64,000 nucleotides of DNA, taken from the NCBI RefSeq assembly GCF_033473495.1, contig NC_088935.1:1550001-1614000 (forward strand). The letters are read 5' to 3'. Below, one piece after another: positions 9,817 through 21,018 of the stretch. Numbering within the stretch: position 1 is the stretch's first letter; every line of letters begins with the position of its first letter. This DNA is from Cercospora beticola. Lineage: Eukaryota; Ascomycota; Dothideomycetes; Mycosphaerellales; Mycosphaerellaceae. Below the pieces are notes generated by a model that made no database searches, was not told the origin of the DNA, and worked only from the letters and a program-made list of their open reading frames with translations. The translations under genes and the position numbers were made by a program.

Positions 9817-11197
9817 TCAAGATGATTGCCACTTCTTTTCTCGCACGTATTGTTCCCTTCCAGCTTTTTTGCGCTCGCCCGTAACTTCTTCTTTCCATGA
9901 CCAATATTCTTTGAAGCGGCCTTCTGCGTATTTCACGTAGTCGAAGTCGATTTGGCTGATGTCTGCTTGGATCAATGCCCAGATGCCCCACTGTAGAAAA
10001 GCACAAATGTCAGTAAAAACGTTCGAACAGTTTCGGAGAAGACAGTAGAGCGTACATAAAATCCAGGCAAGCCGCGGAATAAGTCGACCTGCACCATAAG
10101 AGTATCGATGTCTTTTTGGAAGTCAATCTCGATCGTCGCATCGCCTTCAGGGATCGAGTGGTATCGGTATGAAGCAACATAGTGCTGGATAAATTCGCGC
10201 CTCTGGGATTTGTTGGGTACGCAGGCATGGTCGCAATCGTAACCTGCCCACTCTGCGAAATGGTTTGCAATATCGAAAGCCGCAGGACCGGGAGTCGCAT
10301 ATTCGTAGTCGATGAAGCTGACTGGCTTCTCTTTGGCGTCGGAGTGAATATCGACAATCACGTTGCCGCAAAGTAGATCGTGGCTACCAGACATATGTTA
10401 GTATATGGCTGTTCAGAAAATTGTGAGATATTCCTGGGCGAGTCCTACTGTGCGAACACGAATTCTCGGCCGTCAAAACTGGTACTGCCGAGCTTTGGCT
10501 CTAGCCATTGAAGTTCTGTTTCAATCATTTTTATGCGCTCTCTCTCCTCTTCGGTGCTTTTGGGCAAGACGTCGATCCATTGGCGCATGGTCGCCCACGT
10601 GTTTGGAAACGGGCGTGTGCTGTTGCCATTGACAGGCGCAAGGTGCTCTTGGGCTTCGGGCTCGCGATCGAGGATGGGTGTAGAAGTGATAGCACCAATG
10701 GGCAGAGAATGCCACTGACCAAGCATTTTGGCTACTTGACGCGAGATCTCTGGCTTTGCGAGGTCCAGGTGCGAGCAGACATGACCAGGGATGAATGCAT
10801 ACATCAGACCATTGTCAAAGCGTGCGAGCAAAGGAGGCGCGAGGCCGAGATTTGCCAGGAGGTTATGTGCTCGAAGCTCTCTTTCACGGTCTATGATAAC
10901 ATCTGTGCCCTCGCCATATGCTCGCATCAATATGGCGTTGCGGTCAATCTCAAGCTCCGTCATGCATGGCCGCCGCTTGATTGCCTTCATGAGCGTGTTT
11001 GTGATGCCGTCTGTGAAGCGCACGAATTCCACTGGTCCCTCCTCGGTCTTCCATTTCGGGTCATATTGCTCGATGAGTGCCAGGGCACTCTTCTCTGACT
11101 CGGAGCTGTCGAAGTGGAAGGAGATGTGTCGGAGGGCGAGCGGCGAGTCGACGCGGTCAGGTCGGGAGGCTGTCGAAACGGCGTGAGGCGAAGACAT
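9817..11197 (-). CDS. EKI1: Ethanolamine kinase (choline/ethanolamine kinase family)
   Basis: Three exons on the minus strand: 11197-10449, 10383-10056 and 9990-9817, giving 416 residues. The enzyme phosphorylates ethanolamine, the first step of the CDP-ethanolamine branch of phosphatidylethanolamine synthesis, in the cytosol. The first splice junction rebuilds the kinase motif FAHHDLLCGNVIVD (catalytic Asp and Asn), and the DFG-equivalent region follows as SFIDYEYATPGPAAFDIANH. The second junction joins GLPGFY to WGIWALIQADISQIDFDY, the typical C-terminus. The first intron has a textbook branch site (ACTAAC). LLC-N in the Brenner motif fits ethanolamine rather than choline kinases, although dual activity is common. 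The start is ATG 11197; a GTG 24 bp upstream is in frame but not credible. Confidence 0.93.
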
Positions 11198-12282
11198 TGT
11201 CTGTGGTGTGAGCGGTAGCACAATATCTCATTATTTCAAGGAGATCGCATAAGGAGAGTCGCGGTCGACGAGGGGGATCTGTCGGCCGGTGATCACGCCA
11301 ATTTCGGTTGAAGTGTTCAGTGCGTGCGTCGTGGGAGAGGGAAATGTTCACCTGCAGGCCTCCGGCAATCACTTATAGCAGCAACGCGCAGCGTAGCAGT
11401 GTGCCTTCTCGGCAGCTGCCACTGACCATCAGCGTGTGCCTGACGGGCCCTTGGTAGCTTGACGTGCCATCATGCAGCCGCCGAGCGGGGCTCCTGAATA
11501 CCGCCAGGGTCGTCTGGCATGTGAAGAATAGCCGGACGCCCGCCTCAGGCGCAAATGGGGCGGCGGATAGTTGTCGGGGCACCTTCATTGTCCGCGTACC
11601 CTCCTCCGCCTTCGCATCGACTCCCTCTTCGATAGAGCAACTGCGTCTTGCTGTTCGAATTGAGCTGCTCTGTTGAAAACGACGCTACCGCGGCCCAGCA
11701 GAAGCCTGTGGGAGACGTGGACGTGGTTGTAGTGGCGCAGAAAAGTGGTGGACAAGTCGCGGTGCTTTTCTGGTTCGGCCGTCAAGCGACCCGCTCCTCA
11801 GATCAGCCATCTGCCTATTGAATATATGCAGGGGCTCGCTTCAAGGAGATTTACGACGCTCGTTCGTACAGATGCCCAGTCAAGATTCTTGATCTGTGGG
11901 CACATTGAAAGAGAAATTCACCGCGCTTTCAATCCAGGTCCAAATAGGAAAGAAAGTGGCCGCGACTTTCTTGCCGCACGATGCACCTGTGGACCCTTGC
12001 GAGATGCCCATGATCGTCGTGGCGCCCTTGGCTTCTGCGTTCGATGGCTTTCGCCGGCGTGCGCGCTGAGCGAAGCACGGCAGGTGGTCTCGTGATCGGC
12101 CAGGAGTATGGACAACTGTTGCCGCATAGGATCAAAAATGTCGCAGGAGATCACTGCGATGCTGAGCATGTCAATGTTTCTTCATCGATCATGCCCATCG
12201 CATGTCAGAACAGTTGTGATGCGGCTCTAAGTCTACAAGTCTGCTAGTTGTACAACATCGCTGCCCACTCTCAGCCGAATGC
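11198..12282. other. Intergenic region of about 1.1 kb upstream of EKI1
   Basis: It contains the EKI1 promoter and the 3' flank of the SNF5-family gene. Open frames of 60-116 codons on both strands have no recognisable motif and look random. I see no RNA gene or repeat. Confidence 0.4.
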
Positions 12283-14673
12283 TCACGACGCACCAGGGGT
12301 ACCACTCGCTGCTGCTGCCGCCTTTTCTGCCAGGAGACTTTGCCGCTGACCGTAGCCCTGACTGAGGTAACTACCAACACCAGCGGCCCCAGGATAGTTG
12401 CCACCACTTCCTCCGTGCCCTTCAGCTGCCAGTCTCCTCTCTCGGTACTTGCGTCCATTAATAATGTTCTGCAATCGTTTTCTCTCTCTGGGCTCTGTGA
12501 TCTTGGTCCAATCGAGGTCTTCCCCAGGTTCTGCATAATTGATGATATCTGCCATTGTGCTCGCACTGATCTGTCCCTGACCACCGGTTGAGGCGCCCGT
12601 GTAGAGATGAGAATTGGGGTTGATGCTATCATCGCGAGGGCGTGCGGGCGTTTGCGCAGGCGTCGACACCGGGAAAGAGGCGACGTCAGACTGCAATTGA
12701 GACATATGCCGTTGAGGTTGCGCTGGCTGCGCATATTGTGGAATATGAGCTTCGCGGGAGCCTTGATTTTTCTCGTGTGCGAATAGTCGGGCGTTCCAGG
12801 GTGGCAAGCGCTTGTCCCGTTCGTAGAGCAAGCCGCAATTATTGCACAGCGTCTGCGCGCACGTTAGAAAATCATCAAGCTTAGCAGCTGGGAGCAAACT
12901 TACTCTTGGGCCAGCAGGTCCATCGCGAACACCCCAAATCGCTGAGCCCCACACACAGCAGTGCGAACAATGCCAATACTGACGCTCGCCTTCGGTGAGT
13001 TGATAGGAGGTGCCGCCAAAGCCTGCGGCTTCAGGAGTCTCGCGACCAACCGGAGACAGACTCCTAAACCGTCTCTTCTGTTTCGATCGTGCGCCTCTAC
13101 CCATGCGCTCCTCATCGCCGCCAACCGTAGCTTGTGACGCGCCGAGACCACCCGAAAAGTAGTCGTTGAGCCCACTGCTCTGTGTCTGGTACGTGAGAGT
13201 TGTTGTAAATCGAGCCGTCTCTCGTCGCTGCCGCCGGATCTGCCTTTCTCGATCGCCCTCACGCTTTTCAATCTCGTCTTTGCTGAGCACTTCGATCTTT
13301 GGCTCCCAATCAGCGCCAAGACCATCCTCGTCCAATCTCCAGCCTGCGCCGACCCCGAGCGAAGTCTTGCCAGTGCCATGAAACTCGCAGACTTCATTCT
13401 CTAGCACGCCCCAACCGTCCACACCACTCCCGACCACACCAGCAAGAGTGCCGTTGTTGTCCACCATGTCCTTCTTTAAACGCAGACTGGCCTCGTAGAT
13501 AGCATGTGCCATCGTTGGGACCCATTCACTCGGAAGTCCTATATCAGCACATGTTTGACGAGCAAAGATCTCAGGAAATCCAGGTGGATGTAGCAGTGAC
13601 CACTCAAACTTGTCCGTGTACAGCCTGTTTTGGACGTTGATGGAAAGTGTTATGATGCAGCGATGTGAGTCCGCAGGGTTGATAGCTGACGATGTTAATG
13701 AGTCGCGTGCGACGGGTGTCGCTGTCACTGCCACTGCAGGAGTCGAGCTGCCATTTTCGTTGGGTGTGGCCGCGTCCGATGACGGCTCGATGCCGTTCAT
13801 ATGAGGGAGGTCTAGATTTCTGTTGATCGGCGTGCCAATTTGCAGCGGCGTGGAGGAGTCTTCGCGAGACGGCCCAGGTCGTATTGACGGTGTGGGGGCA
13901 TTTGTGGTGGTGGCCGGTCCATTTCCTGCGTCGGGCTGGAACAGCGGGTGAAGTGCAGTCGGCGCATGCTCTTCCAGTTGCATACGAATCTGAGTAGCAA
14001 TTTCGTTAATCATGTGCTGTTTGCGCATCACAGGAAAGTCCAGCTCATCGACCAAGGTTTTGGCGAACATGTCGGGGGTGATTAGAGCTTCGTGCAGATT
14101 CCACAAAAACGTGTCCTTGAGCCTATACGGCGGTGTTGGCTCCGGTGCCTTGTATGCGGGGAGGTTCTCATCAATCCCAAAATCCTTAGCATTGTTAGGC
14201 GTAGGTAACGCGGCTTCGGGCCTGAAAGGCGCAATATCCAAATCGATCTTGATGGGTATCAACGTCGTCGGCAGTGCAGACTGCACATGCATTTGCCTCT
14301 CAGTCAGGGTCCGCTTAGGCTTCCCCATCCAATCTCTCCAAATGCCCTGCACGTCTACTGGCGCGTGAATCTCCTTGCCCAGCTCCTTGACCTTCTCGAC
14401 CATAGGATCAGGCACATTGCGTTGCTGCGCGGTGCGCAAGCCGGTTGCGCGCCGCGAAGGGCCATCTGAGTCTTCTATACTATCATCTTCGAAATCGTCG
14501 GCGTAGTTGATAACGGTCGTGCCTCGTTTCGTTGTTCGTGCTGGCGGAAGGATAGTTTGTGGCACCACAGGCGTCAAAAGGGAATTCCCATATGTGCGTA
14601 TTCGTGGAGCGTAACTCGAGACAAACGCCTGTGGTGCGTTCACACGCGTCGAATTGACCGCTGCGGTGGCCAT
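12283..14673 (-). CDS. SNF5/SFH1-family chromatin-remodelling subunit with C-terminal GATA zinc finger
   Basis: Two exons, 14673-12904 and 12852-12283, give 779 residues. SNF5/SMARCB1-type subunits hold the catalytic ATPase on nucleosomes in SWI/SNF or RSC. The two SNF5 repeats are at about residues 136-245 (FLWNLHEALITPDMFAKTLV, then ELDFP) and 337-405 (FEWSLLHPPGFPEIFARQTC), split by a Ser/Thr/Pro-rich insert. A GATA-type finger follows, Cys569-x2-Cys-x20-Cys-x2-Cys, ending LCNNCGLLYERDKRLPPW; this combination is usual for ascomycete members. The 51-nt intron at 12853-12903 lies inside the finger, has GTAAGT and CAG ends, contains no stop and keeps the frame, so the unspliced message is also open. 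I cannot decide between Snf5 and Sfh1. Confidence 0.92.
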   Translation of the reverse strand: MATAAVNSTRVNAPQAFVSSYAPRIRTYGNSLLTPVVPQTILPPARTTKRGTTVINYADDFEDDSIEDSDGPSRRATGLRTAQQRNVPDPMVEKVKELGKEIHAPVDVQGIWRDWMGKPKRTLTERQMHVQSALPTTLIPIKIDLDIAPFRPEAALPTPNNAKDFGIDENLPAYKAPEPTPPYRLKDTFLWNLHEALITPDMFAKTLVDELDFPVMRKQHMINEIATQIRMQLEEHAPTALHPLFQPDAGNGPATTTNAPTPSIRPGPSREDSSTPLQIGTPINRNLDLPHMNGIEPSSDAATPNENGSSTPAVAVTATPVARDSLTSSAINPADSHRCIITLSINVQNRLYTDKFEWSLLHPPGFPEIFARQTCADIGLPSEWVPTMAHAIYEASLRLKKDMVDNNGTLAGVVGSGVDGWGVLENEVCEFHGTGKTSLGVGAGWRLDEDGLGADWEPKIEVLSKDEIEKREGDRERQIRRQRRETARFTTTLTYQTQSSGLNDYFSGGLGASQATVGGDEERMGRGARSKQKRRFRSLSPVGRETPEAAGFGGTSYQLTEGERQYWHCSHCCVWGSAIWGVRDGPAGPRVSLLPAAKLDDFLTCAQTLCNNCGLLYERDKRLPPWNARLFAHEKNQGSREAHIPQYAQPAQPQRHMSQLQSDVASFPVSTPAQTPARPRDDSINPNSHLYTGASTGGQGQISASTMADIINYAEPGEDLDWTKITEPRERKRLQNIINGRKYRERRLAAEGHGGSGGNYPGAAGVGSYLSQGYGQRQSLLAEKAAAAASGTPGAS

Positions 14674-15851
14674 CTTCTCTACTCGCGATCGTGGAGCGGT
14701 GCGGGTTTCTCAGTCGCGAAGAAGCTGGCGGCGCAACGCGTTAGGAGACTATGGCGACATGGACATCATCGAATTCGCATCAGTCTGGCGATCACGATAA
14801 GTTCGTTCTGGGTGCGGTAGTACGTTGGTTGTGGTGTTGATTGTGGATGTCGGACATGCAAGGGACCAACGTGTGTTGCTTGTCCAGCGCGCTTTCTTCG
14901 AGACGTGTGGAGTTGTTCTCGGCACACAGCCGAAAAGCCCTAATCCAGCTGACTAAGAAACACGTCTCGATCCATCTTATCCTTTCCATCTCACTTCGCA
15001 TTTCACGCATACACATCAACAAGCACCCTGCACTCTGCCTCGATCGATTCATCGCATATCGCACGCTATCAAGGGCATACGCTGACATGATTCACTACTG
15101 CATGACGGCATTCGAGCGGGCGACTCCGAAGCGAGGTCTTCACTGCAGCAAGGCGGCGCGTACCTCGTGTTTCAGGTCGGGCGTCTTGTCTGCAACCGCA
15201 CGACGAGAGCGCCTGGCTGTTCGGCACCTCATGCCGACAAACACATCTGCAACAACGCCTATGGGACTTTGAGCGCGGCACAATGCGCATTCTCTTCAAA
15301 TCTTTGTGCTTCTGTCTAATCGCAGGTCTCGTCTCATGTTTGAATCCCTAGCGCACCTCCATATCGGCACAAAGCTTGGGAAATGCTTAGTGTTCGTGAA
15401 ACATCGAGTTGCGTCGAGCACTGTACACTCTTTGCCAATGAGCGCTTCGAGTCTCAAGAGACGCCCGTCACTTTCCTGCAGGACCCACCTAGAACGCGTG
15501 AATGCGACCATTGTGCGGCCAATCCTTTGTCCAAGGTCGACAACGAGAAGCCATTCATTGTGTTACAGACACAATAGATCGTGAATGAAAGGCCCTCCGA
15601 CACCCTTCGACTTCATCTTTTAAGCTCCACAGACCACTCTCCTTCTCTTCTCTTCTCTTTCCCTTATTCAAACTCGAATCAACTCACAAATCGTCTGCAC
15701 AGACAGCCTCAACACACTCTCTTGCAAACAAACACCAGCTTCCACAAGCTACCTACAGCTCAACAGCAACTGCGTGCATTTCTAGCTGGTCTAGAACTGC
15801 AAGCACACAACCAAACAGACTCGAAGCACGAAATCGACAGCAACGAACAAG
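14674..15851. other. Divergent intergenic region between the SNF5-family gene and the LPMO gene
   Basis: Nearly 1.2 kb serving two divergent promoters. The last 250 bp before the LPMO start is strongly CT-rich (about 15630-15720) and then A/C-rich, as in 5' leaders of highly expressed fungal secreted-enzyme genes. No convincing TATA box. Short open frames on both strands look random. Confidence 0.45.
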
Positions 15852-17111
15852 ATGTTCGCCAACGCACTCTCTTCCACCGTTGCGGTGCTCGCTCTCCTCG
15901 GCCAGGTATCCGCACACATGAAAATGGCGACGCCCATTCCTTACGACAAGAAGGACATAACGAGCTCTCCACTTCAGAGCAGGAATGAGTACCCGTGTCA
16001 ACGGCAGACCTACAATTTCGAGCCGTCCGAGATGAACGAGATGAAGGTCGGCGACAACCAGACGCTCTCATTCGACGGCAGTGCTTCTCATGGTGGTGGC
16101 ACTTGTCAGCTCGCGATCTCCCTCGATGCTAAACCCACCAAAGACTCGGTCTTCAAGCTTATCCAGGTCTTTGAGGGTGGGTGTCCAACTTCTGGCGGAG
16201 GCAATGATGGCTCGCACCCTTTCACCTTCAAGATTCCTCAGGGATTCCCAAATGGCGACTTCGCACTAGCCTGGACCTGGTACAACAAGATTGGGAACCG
16301 CGAGATCTATCAGAACTGCGCCCCAATTCGGGTCACAGGAGGTGCTGATAACAACGATGTCTATGACTCACTCCCTGAGCACTACATCATCAACTTGCCG
16401 ACGTCAGAATGTTCCAGTGTTGAGACTTCTGACCAGATCATTCCGTTCCCGGGCCAGTACATCATCACGGGAGAAGGCGCCAAGCCGGCCTCCGCCACTG
16501 GTCCCTCCTGCGAAGCATCTGCAGCCGCTATGACGAAGAACGTCAAGGGCTACAAGTCCGAAGTCAGCGACAATGGTGCTGCTTACACGGCTCCAGCTGG
16601 TGGCAGCGGCCCTGGCGCGAGTGCACCTGCTTCAAGCGCTGCCCAAGCTACTTCTGCCGCTGGTTACGGTGGTGCTCCGAGCAGTTACAACAACGGCCAG
16701 TACTCCGCACCCGTCACAACATCCGCCGCGACCTCTGTCGCAACATCTGCCGCAGCATCAGCAGACACCTCTACCATGGCATCTTCAGAAGTTGAGTCGG
16801 CTCCCATCAGCTACCCAACGCTCTCTCTATCAAGTGGTGCTGGAGTCAACGCTCCAGCTGCAGGCACCGCGTCTGCTTACACTCCGATTGGTACTGGCAG
16901 CACTTCTGCTCCTAGTGAAGGCTCGTCCTCTGGCAACGGTATCATTTGCGATGCCTCTCACGCAAATCAATTCGGTGTCAACGTTGGAGATGAGACCGTG
17001 TGGCGAGCGGTCGCTGCGGGAACCACATGCGAGCAAATCGCTGCGTACCGCAAGCGTTCTCTCCGTCACGCTCATGTCCGTCGACACCTTCAAAACGTTG
17101 GTCGTATCTAG
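15852..17111 (+). CDS. AA11-family lytic polysaccharide monooxygenase (secreted, chitin-type) with C-terminal module
   Basis: Single exon, 419 residues. A signal peptide (residues 1-21, ending QVSA) is followed directly by His22, which becomes the N-terminal His of the copper histidine brace. The second brace residue is His80 in GSASHGGGTCQ, and Tyr153 in GNREIYQNCAP is the likely axial Tyr. The core also has HPFTFKIPQGFPNGDFALAW and TWYNKIGNRE, hallmarks of AA11. AA11 enzymes cleave crystalline chitin oxidatively using copper. A long Ser/Ala/Thr-rich linker (about 245-355) leads to a short Cys-containing C-terminal module (GIICDASHANQFGVNVGDET onward) that resembles the X278 module seen on some AA11 proteins. 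Likely roles are recycling the fungus's own wall or attacking chitin; the sequence does not say which. Confidence 0.92.
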   Translation: MFANALSSTVAVLALLGQVSAHMKMATPIPYDKKDITSSPLQSRNEYPCQRQTYNFEPSEMNEMKVGDNQTLSFDGSASHGGGTCQLAISLDAKPTKDSVFKLIQVFEGGCPTSGGGNDGSHPFTFKIPQGFPNGDFALAWTWYNKIGNREIYQNCAPIRVTGGADNNDVYDSLPEHYIINLPTSECSSVETSDQIIPFPGQYIITGEGAKPASATGPSCEASAAAMTKNVKGYKSEVSDNGAAYTAPAGGSGPGASAPASSAAQATSAAGYGGAPSSYNNGQYSAPVTTSAATSVATSAAASADTSTMASSEVESAPISYPTLSLSSGAGVNAPAAGTASAYTPIGTGSTSAPSEGSSSGNGIICDASHANQFGVNVGDETVWRAVAAGTTCEQIAAYRKRSLRHAHVRRHLQNVGRI

Positions 17112-18064
17112 GCAGTGGCCAAATTCGAGGTTCACTAACGCTTTTGGTACCTCATGGGACCCTTTTGTTCAGCGAGAATGGTAGCAGGCGTTCAGTGACG
17201 ACGACACGATGACTACTTTTCTGCATAGCGTCGGCTGGGTTTAGAAATGCATGTTCAGCCTGCGTGATCAGGTTGCAAAATTGCATAGCATGGATTTCGC
17301 CGAGGTTCTCATCTCTTCTTGTGCTATTGCATAGCGTGGGTTCATAAAATGGATTCCAAGCCTCGAAGGCCCCGGACTGTGCCAGCTAGATACTGCGAAT
17401 ACACAGCAATGAATCATTTCTTCGCCGCTTTCCTTGCCGTTCCCTATATTGAACATAACATGTTATGTGATTAGTCAGATATGCCTGAGGTTGAAATTTG
17501 TGGGACGAAAACGAAAGCACGAAAGCCTCGAGGTCCCTACACTTCGTTCCTACACTCGCCTCATCTTTGACCACACCCACAACACTCTGCGACCGCAGTC
17601 GGATGATTTTACTACTTGAAACTGCCGCCCAGCCCCATATCGTGTCAAGGCCGGCGCGAAGTGTTCACCTGCGATGCACCATTTAGCCGACACGCTCCAC
17701 ACTACCTCCTACGTGACTGCACCATCTCATTCTAATGACAGCTCTTCGCCTCCGGAGAGCATGGCAGATAGGCTGAGTATCATGTTTGCGTGGGTCGCCA
17801 AGTAGAATAATGTAGCTAATCTTGGAGACTTCAAGGACCATGTGCATGCGGCACAGCTAACGAGCCGCCGCTGTACGGCGCAGTTGACTCTAAGCGCCAG
17901 ACCTTGCAAGGAAGACATATTCTTATAATGCCGATCACAACACTGCTCTTACACGATAGATCCGGTTCTCAAGCCTCATCACTTTCATTTTGCTCGCAGG
18001 TCGTCTTGCCGCAGCTGCACTGCAGCATTTTCGTTAGTTCCTTCTGTCTTTTCATCTACCCATC
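17112..18064. other. Intergenic region upstream of the large membrane-protein gene
   Basis: No gene supported. The last 100 bp before 18065 is pyrimidine-rich, consistent with a 5' leader. Confidence 0.4.
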
Positions 18065-20326
18065 ATGCAGCATACCGGCCCTTACCCTCGCAGGACACAT
18101 TGGCCCACGTTCGCTCTTCTGCTAGGCTCATTACTCTTTGGAATCTGCTTAGGGATCGGACATCATGCATTTTACCAAAGCCTTCACAAATCTCAAGTCT
18201 CAGGACAGCCGTTCACCATGGCAGGATGGAAGACATCGCGGCAACAGCTTATTTCTGTCGGTGGAACGGCTTTTGCTTTTGTCTTCAAGGCCAGTCTGGT
18301 ACTCTGTGCGACGATCGCATACATGCAAGTTTTCTACCTTACCTTGGTGAACGGTACGTTCACTCTCGAAAAGCTGGACAGGTGGTTTTCCTCGCTGGAT
18401 GACATTCGCTCGCTTGGCTGCGTGGCCACTTATTGGAGGCATCCGTGCCTCACTTTGATGGCCATCACTGCGTGGTACCACACTTTCGCTTTGCCAATGA
18501 TCTACTCAGACATTAACACATCCCGCAGGTTACTTCCTCTAGCCGCCATCTTCTCACCAGCTGCGCTTTCACTCAGCTTTGAGGAGATTACACCGTCTCC
18601 TATGCGATCGGTATACGTTCCGCAACCAGCTTTTGACAGCCTCGCATTCTGGAGTGTCACGCCATATAATGGTAATTACGTCAACACGACCAGTGGCCTT
18701 GTGTATAGAAGTCCTGCAGAAAGTACGCAACGCATAATTCGCGCCGTTGCTGCAGGTGGCGAGATCCTTCCAATTACTCCCCCAGACACGAATGCATCCT
18801 GGACGTCAACTTTGGAACTGCCCAGGCTCTCATGTACTACGCTTGACAAAGAGACGAGGGAAGCTGTCGAAGACAATATCTCACAAGCTATATATGAGAC
18901 CGGCGACGCAAAGTCTGGTCCAGCGCATGGTTTCTCACAGGACACAGGGCCTTACCTGACGAGGGCTATGTTCGCATATCTGGCTTGGGTGGGGTCTCCA
19001 AATGGCAACTGGAAACTGCCTTTCCCACAAGCCGATGCTAACCAGACATATTACTTGAATGTGCAAGATTATTTGAATGGTCGGAGTAACTACGCACAAC
19101 TTGACAGTTGGTTCGGTGTGGTTCCTCGAGCCAGAGACAGCTCAATCCCGGAGAAGTATTCTTACTTCGATACCAAAACCAACACAGCGCCACAATGGAG
19201 TCTGAAAGAACCGGGAGAGCCCATAGGTCTGGATGACTGGGAGGGCTTCACCTGGCGGAATCTCAGCAAGGTGTACCGTGAAAGCTACCGTGGATTGTTT
19301 AAATGGTACATGGAGGATGCAGTCTTTCTCAGGTGTCAGCTGGGAGCGGCCAAATACACACTGAATTTCTCCTACTCGAACCAAGCGCAACATATCCAAG
19401 TGTCCAGTGTCGAACCGACCTCACTCGTGCCCGCCATAAATAACATCAATTTCGAAGTCGACAGCAACGGCAGTCTGGTGCTGAATGCTTGCAACTATGG
19501 CTGCGAAGGGCCAACTCGCAGTCCAGCAGGAATGCGGAGCCACTCTTACATGGCGATCTATCAATCTTTCATGTCGCTTTTCGTCGGAGCTTATCAGTAC
19601 AGCACTGGCAAACTTGGCACCGCTAACATGGACGGCCACGCTTATTCGACCGAGATCTTCTCTACTTCCCTGATTGAAAGTATCGAGATCTCGAAGCTCG
19701 CTCTTTGGCAGCCATCGGCTTCGAACATCAGCAACGCTACTTCTGGTCCGGCCTACGACGACGCGGCGAGCCTCTATGCTCCAGTGCAAACCAAGCCAGA
19801 GTCGCGAAAGCCTTTATCGGAAATGCTCGAAGAATTATTTTTCAATGCAACAATCTCAATGGCAAGCTCTGATGCTCTGCTGTGAGTCCAATCTGTGCAC
19901 TGGTCACTGCAATTTCTTCTAACATCAATTTACAGGTACAACCATTCGTCCCCTTACGCACCTCCACCCCAGAATGTCACATTTCGTGTGCACGGCAACG
20001 TCTACACGTACGATGCGCATAAACTTTGGATACCGTATGGCATTGCGTTGGGTGTCAGCTTGCTGAACGTTATCTGTGGACTCTGGGCAATGTTGAGTGT
20101 CGGCGCATCGTTCACAGCAGACTTTTCCAGCGTGGCGCGTATTGCCAGAAACGCAGATATTGGTGCCGACTTGAGAGAGGATCTCGCCGGGAAAGATCCT
20201 CTGCCCAAGTATATGGCTCGAGCTACACTGGACTTGCATGGCGATCAGAAGTTGAGCATTGGAAAGCCAGAGCTGGTCGTCCAGGAGGTCCGTCCTGACA
20301 AGGCCTGGGTCCATAGCCGGGAGTAG
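18065..20326 (+). CDS. Large fungal multi-pass membrane protein of unknown function
   Basis: Two exons, 18065-19881 and 19936-20326, give 735 residues; the junction restores a Leu codon before YNHSSPYAPPPQNVTF. Hydrophobic segments occur at about residues 14-38, 64-95 and 120-142. A ~500-residue, probably non-cytosolic domain follows with many N-glycosylation sequons (for example NTTS, NASW, NLSK, NATI). A last membrane segment near the C-terminus (IPYGIALGVSLLNVICGLWA) precedes a cytosolic tail containing DPLPKYMARATL. I recognise the overall layout and the final 'membrane segment, SF-S-xxR, DPLP' pattern from a large family of uncharacterised membrane proteins in Pezizomycotina. No enzymatic motif is visible, and I assign no function. 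Confidence 0.85.
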
Positions 20327-20493
20327 AAGACACCAGCGTTTTACATGCATGACGACTACGCATAGGAGAGTGACTTGAACAGCCATAATGCTATGGAATT
20401 TCATATCCAGTGTCGTGGCAATTTTCTCATGTCAAATATCATACATGCCACAAGCCAAGATCGCCGTGGCGCCTACGCGCAAAGGAGGCCCAT

Positions 20494-21018
20494 CTACTCC
20501 ACCACGACCTCGACATTCGTCACAACATTCCCCTCAGTAGCCCTCGAATAAGGACAAACGCCCTTCGTCTTCTCCACCAACTTCTCCACTTCCTCTTTGC
20601 TAATGCCCTTCACCCTAACCTTCATGTCCACTCGAATCCCCAAATCCAACTCCTTCATACTCCCAATCAAATGCACCGTCGTATCAACCACACTATCACT
20701 GGGGAACTTGATCCCCATCGTTGGAGCGACGGCATTCATAGCAGATTGGAAACATGCTCCATAGCCTGCTGCGAAGAGCTCTTCTGGATTTGTGGCTCCG
20801 CCTTTACCGCCGAGGTCTTTGGGCTGGCCGAGTTGGAGTTGCAGGTTCTCGGCTGTGACTTTGCCATTGCGGGCGCCGGTGACGGTTGCATGGGCGGCGT
20901 AGAGGGATGGGGAGGTGGATTTGTTGAGGTAGCGGACTTGCTGGACTTGGACGATGTTGCGGGTTGCAAGGCGGGGAGCGCTGCGAAGGAGGGGTTGGAG
21001 GGTGCGGATGGTGGCCAT
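20494..21018 (-). CDS. OsmC/Ohr-family peroxide-detoxifying protein, probably mitochondrial
   Basis: Single exon, 174 residues. Ohr/OsmC proteins reduce organic hydroperoxides with a pair of reactive cysteines, here Cys89 in AAGYGACFQSA and Cys155 in KGVCPYSRAT. The order of elements is standard: an N-terminal beta-sheet (ATVTGARNGKV), GGATNPEELFAAGYGACF, then the second domain with GVCPYSRAT. The first ~30 residues are basic, free of acidic residues and rich in Arg, Leu and Ser (RTLQPLLRSAPRLATRN), as in a mitochondrial presequence; that is an inference from composition. Conserved Glu80 and Arg50 fit the Ohr subgroup. The gene converges on the preceding membrane-protein gene with only 167 bp between them. 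Confidence 0.93.
   Translation of the reverse strand: MATIRTLQPLLRSAPRLATRNIVQVQQVRYLNKSTSPSLYAAHATVTGARNGKVTAENLQLQLGQPKDLGGKGGATNPEELFAAGYGACFQSAMNAVAPTMGIKFPSDSVVDTTVHLIGSMKELDLGIRVDMKVRVKGISKEEVEKLVEKTKGVCPYSRATEGNVVTNVEVVVE

Noticed and set aside
11745..12095. 116-codon + strand open frame between EKI1 and the SNF5-family gene
   Set aside because: No recognisable motif or leader; consistent with chance at this GC content.
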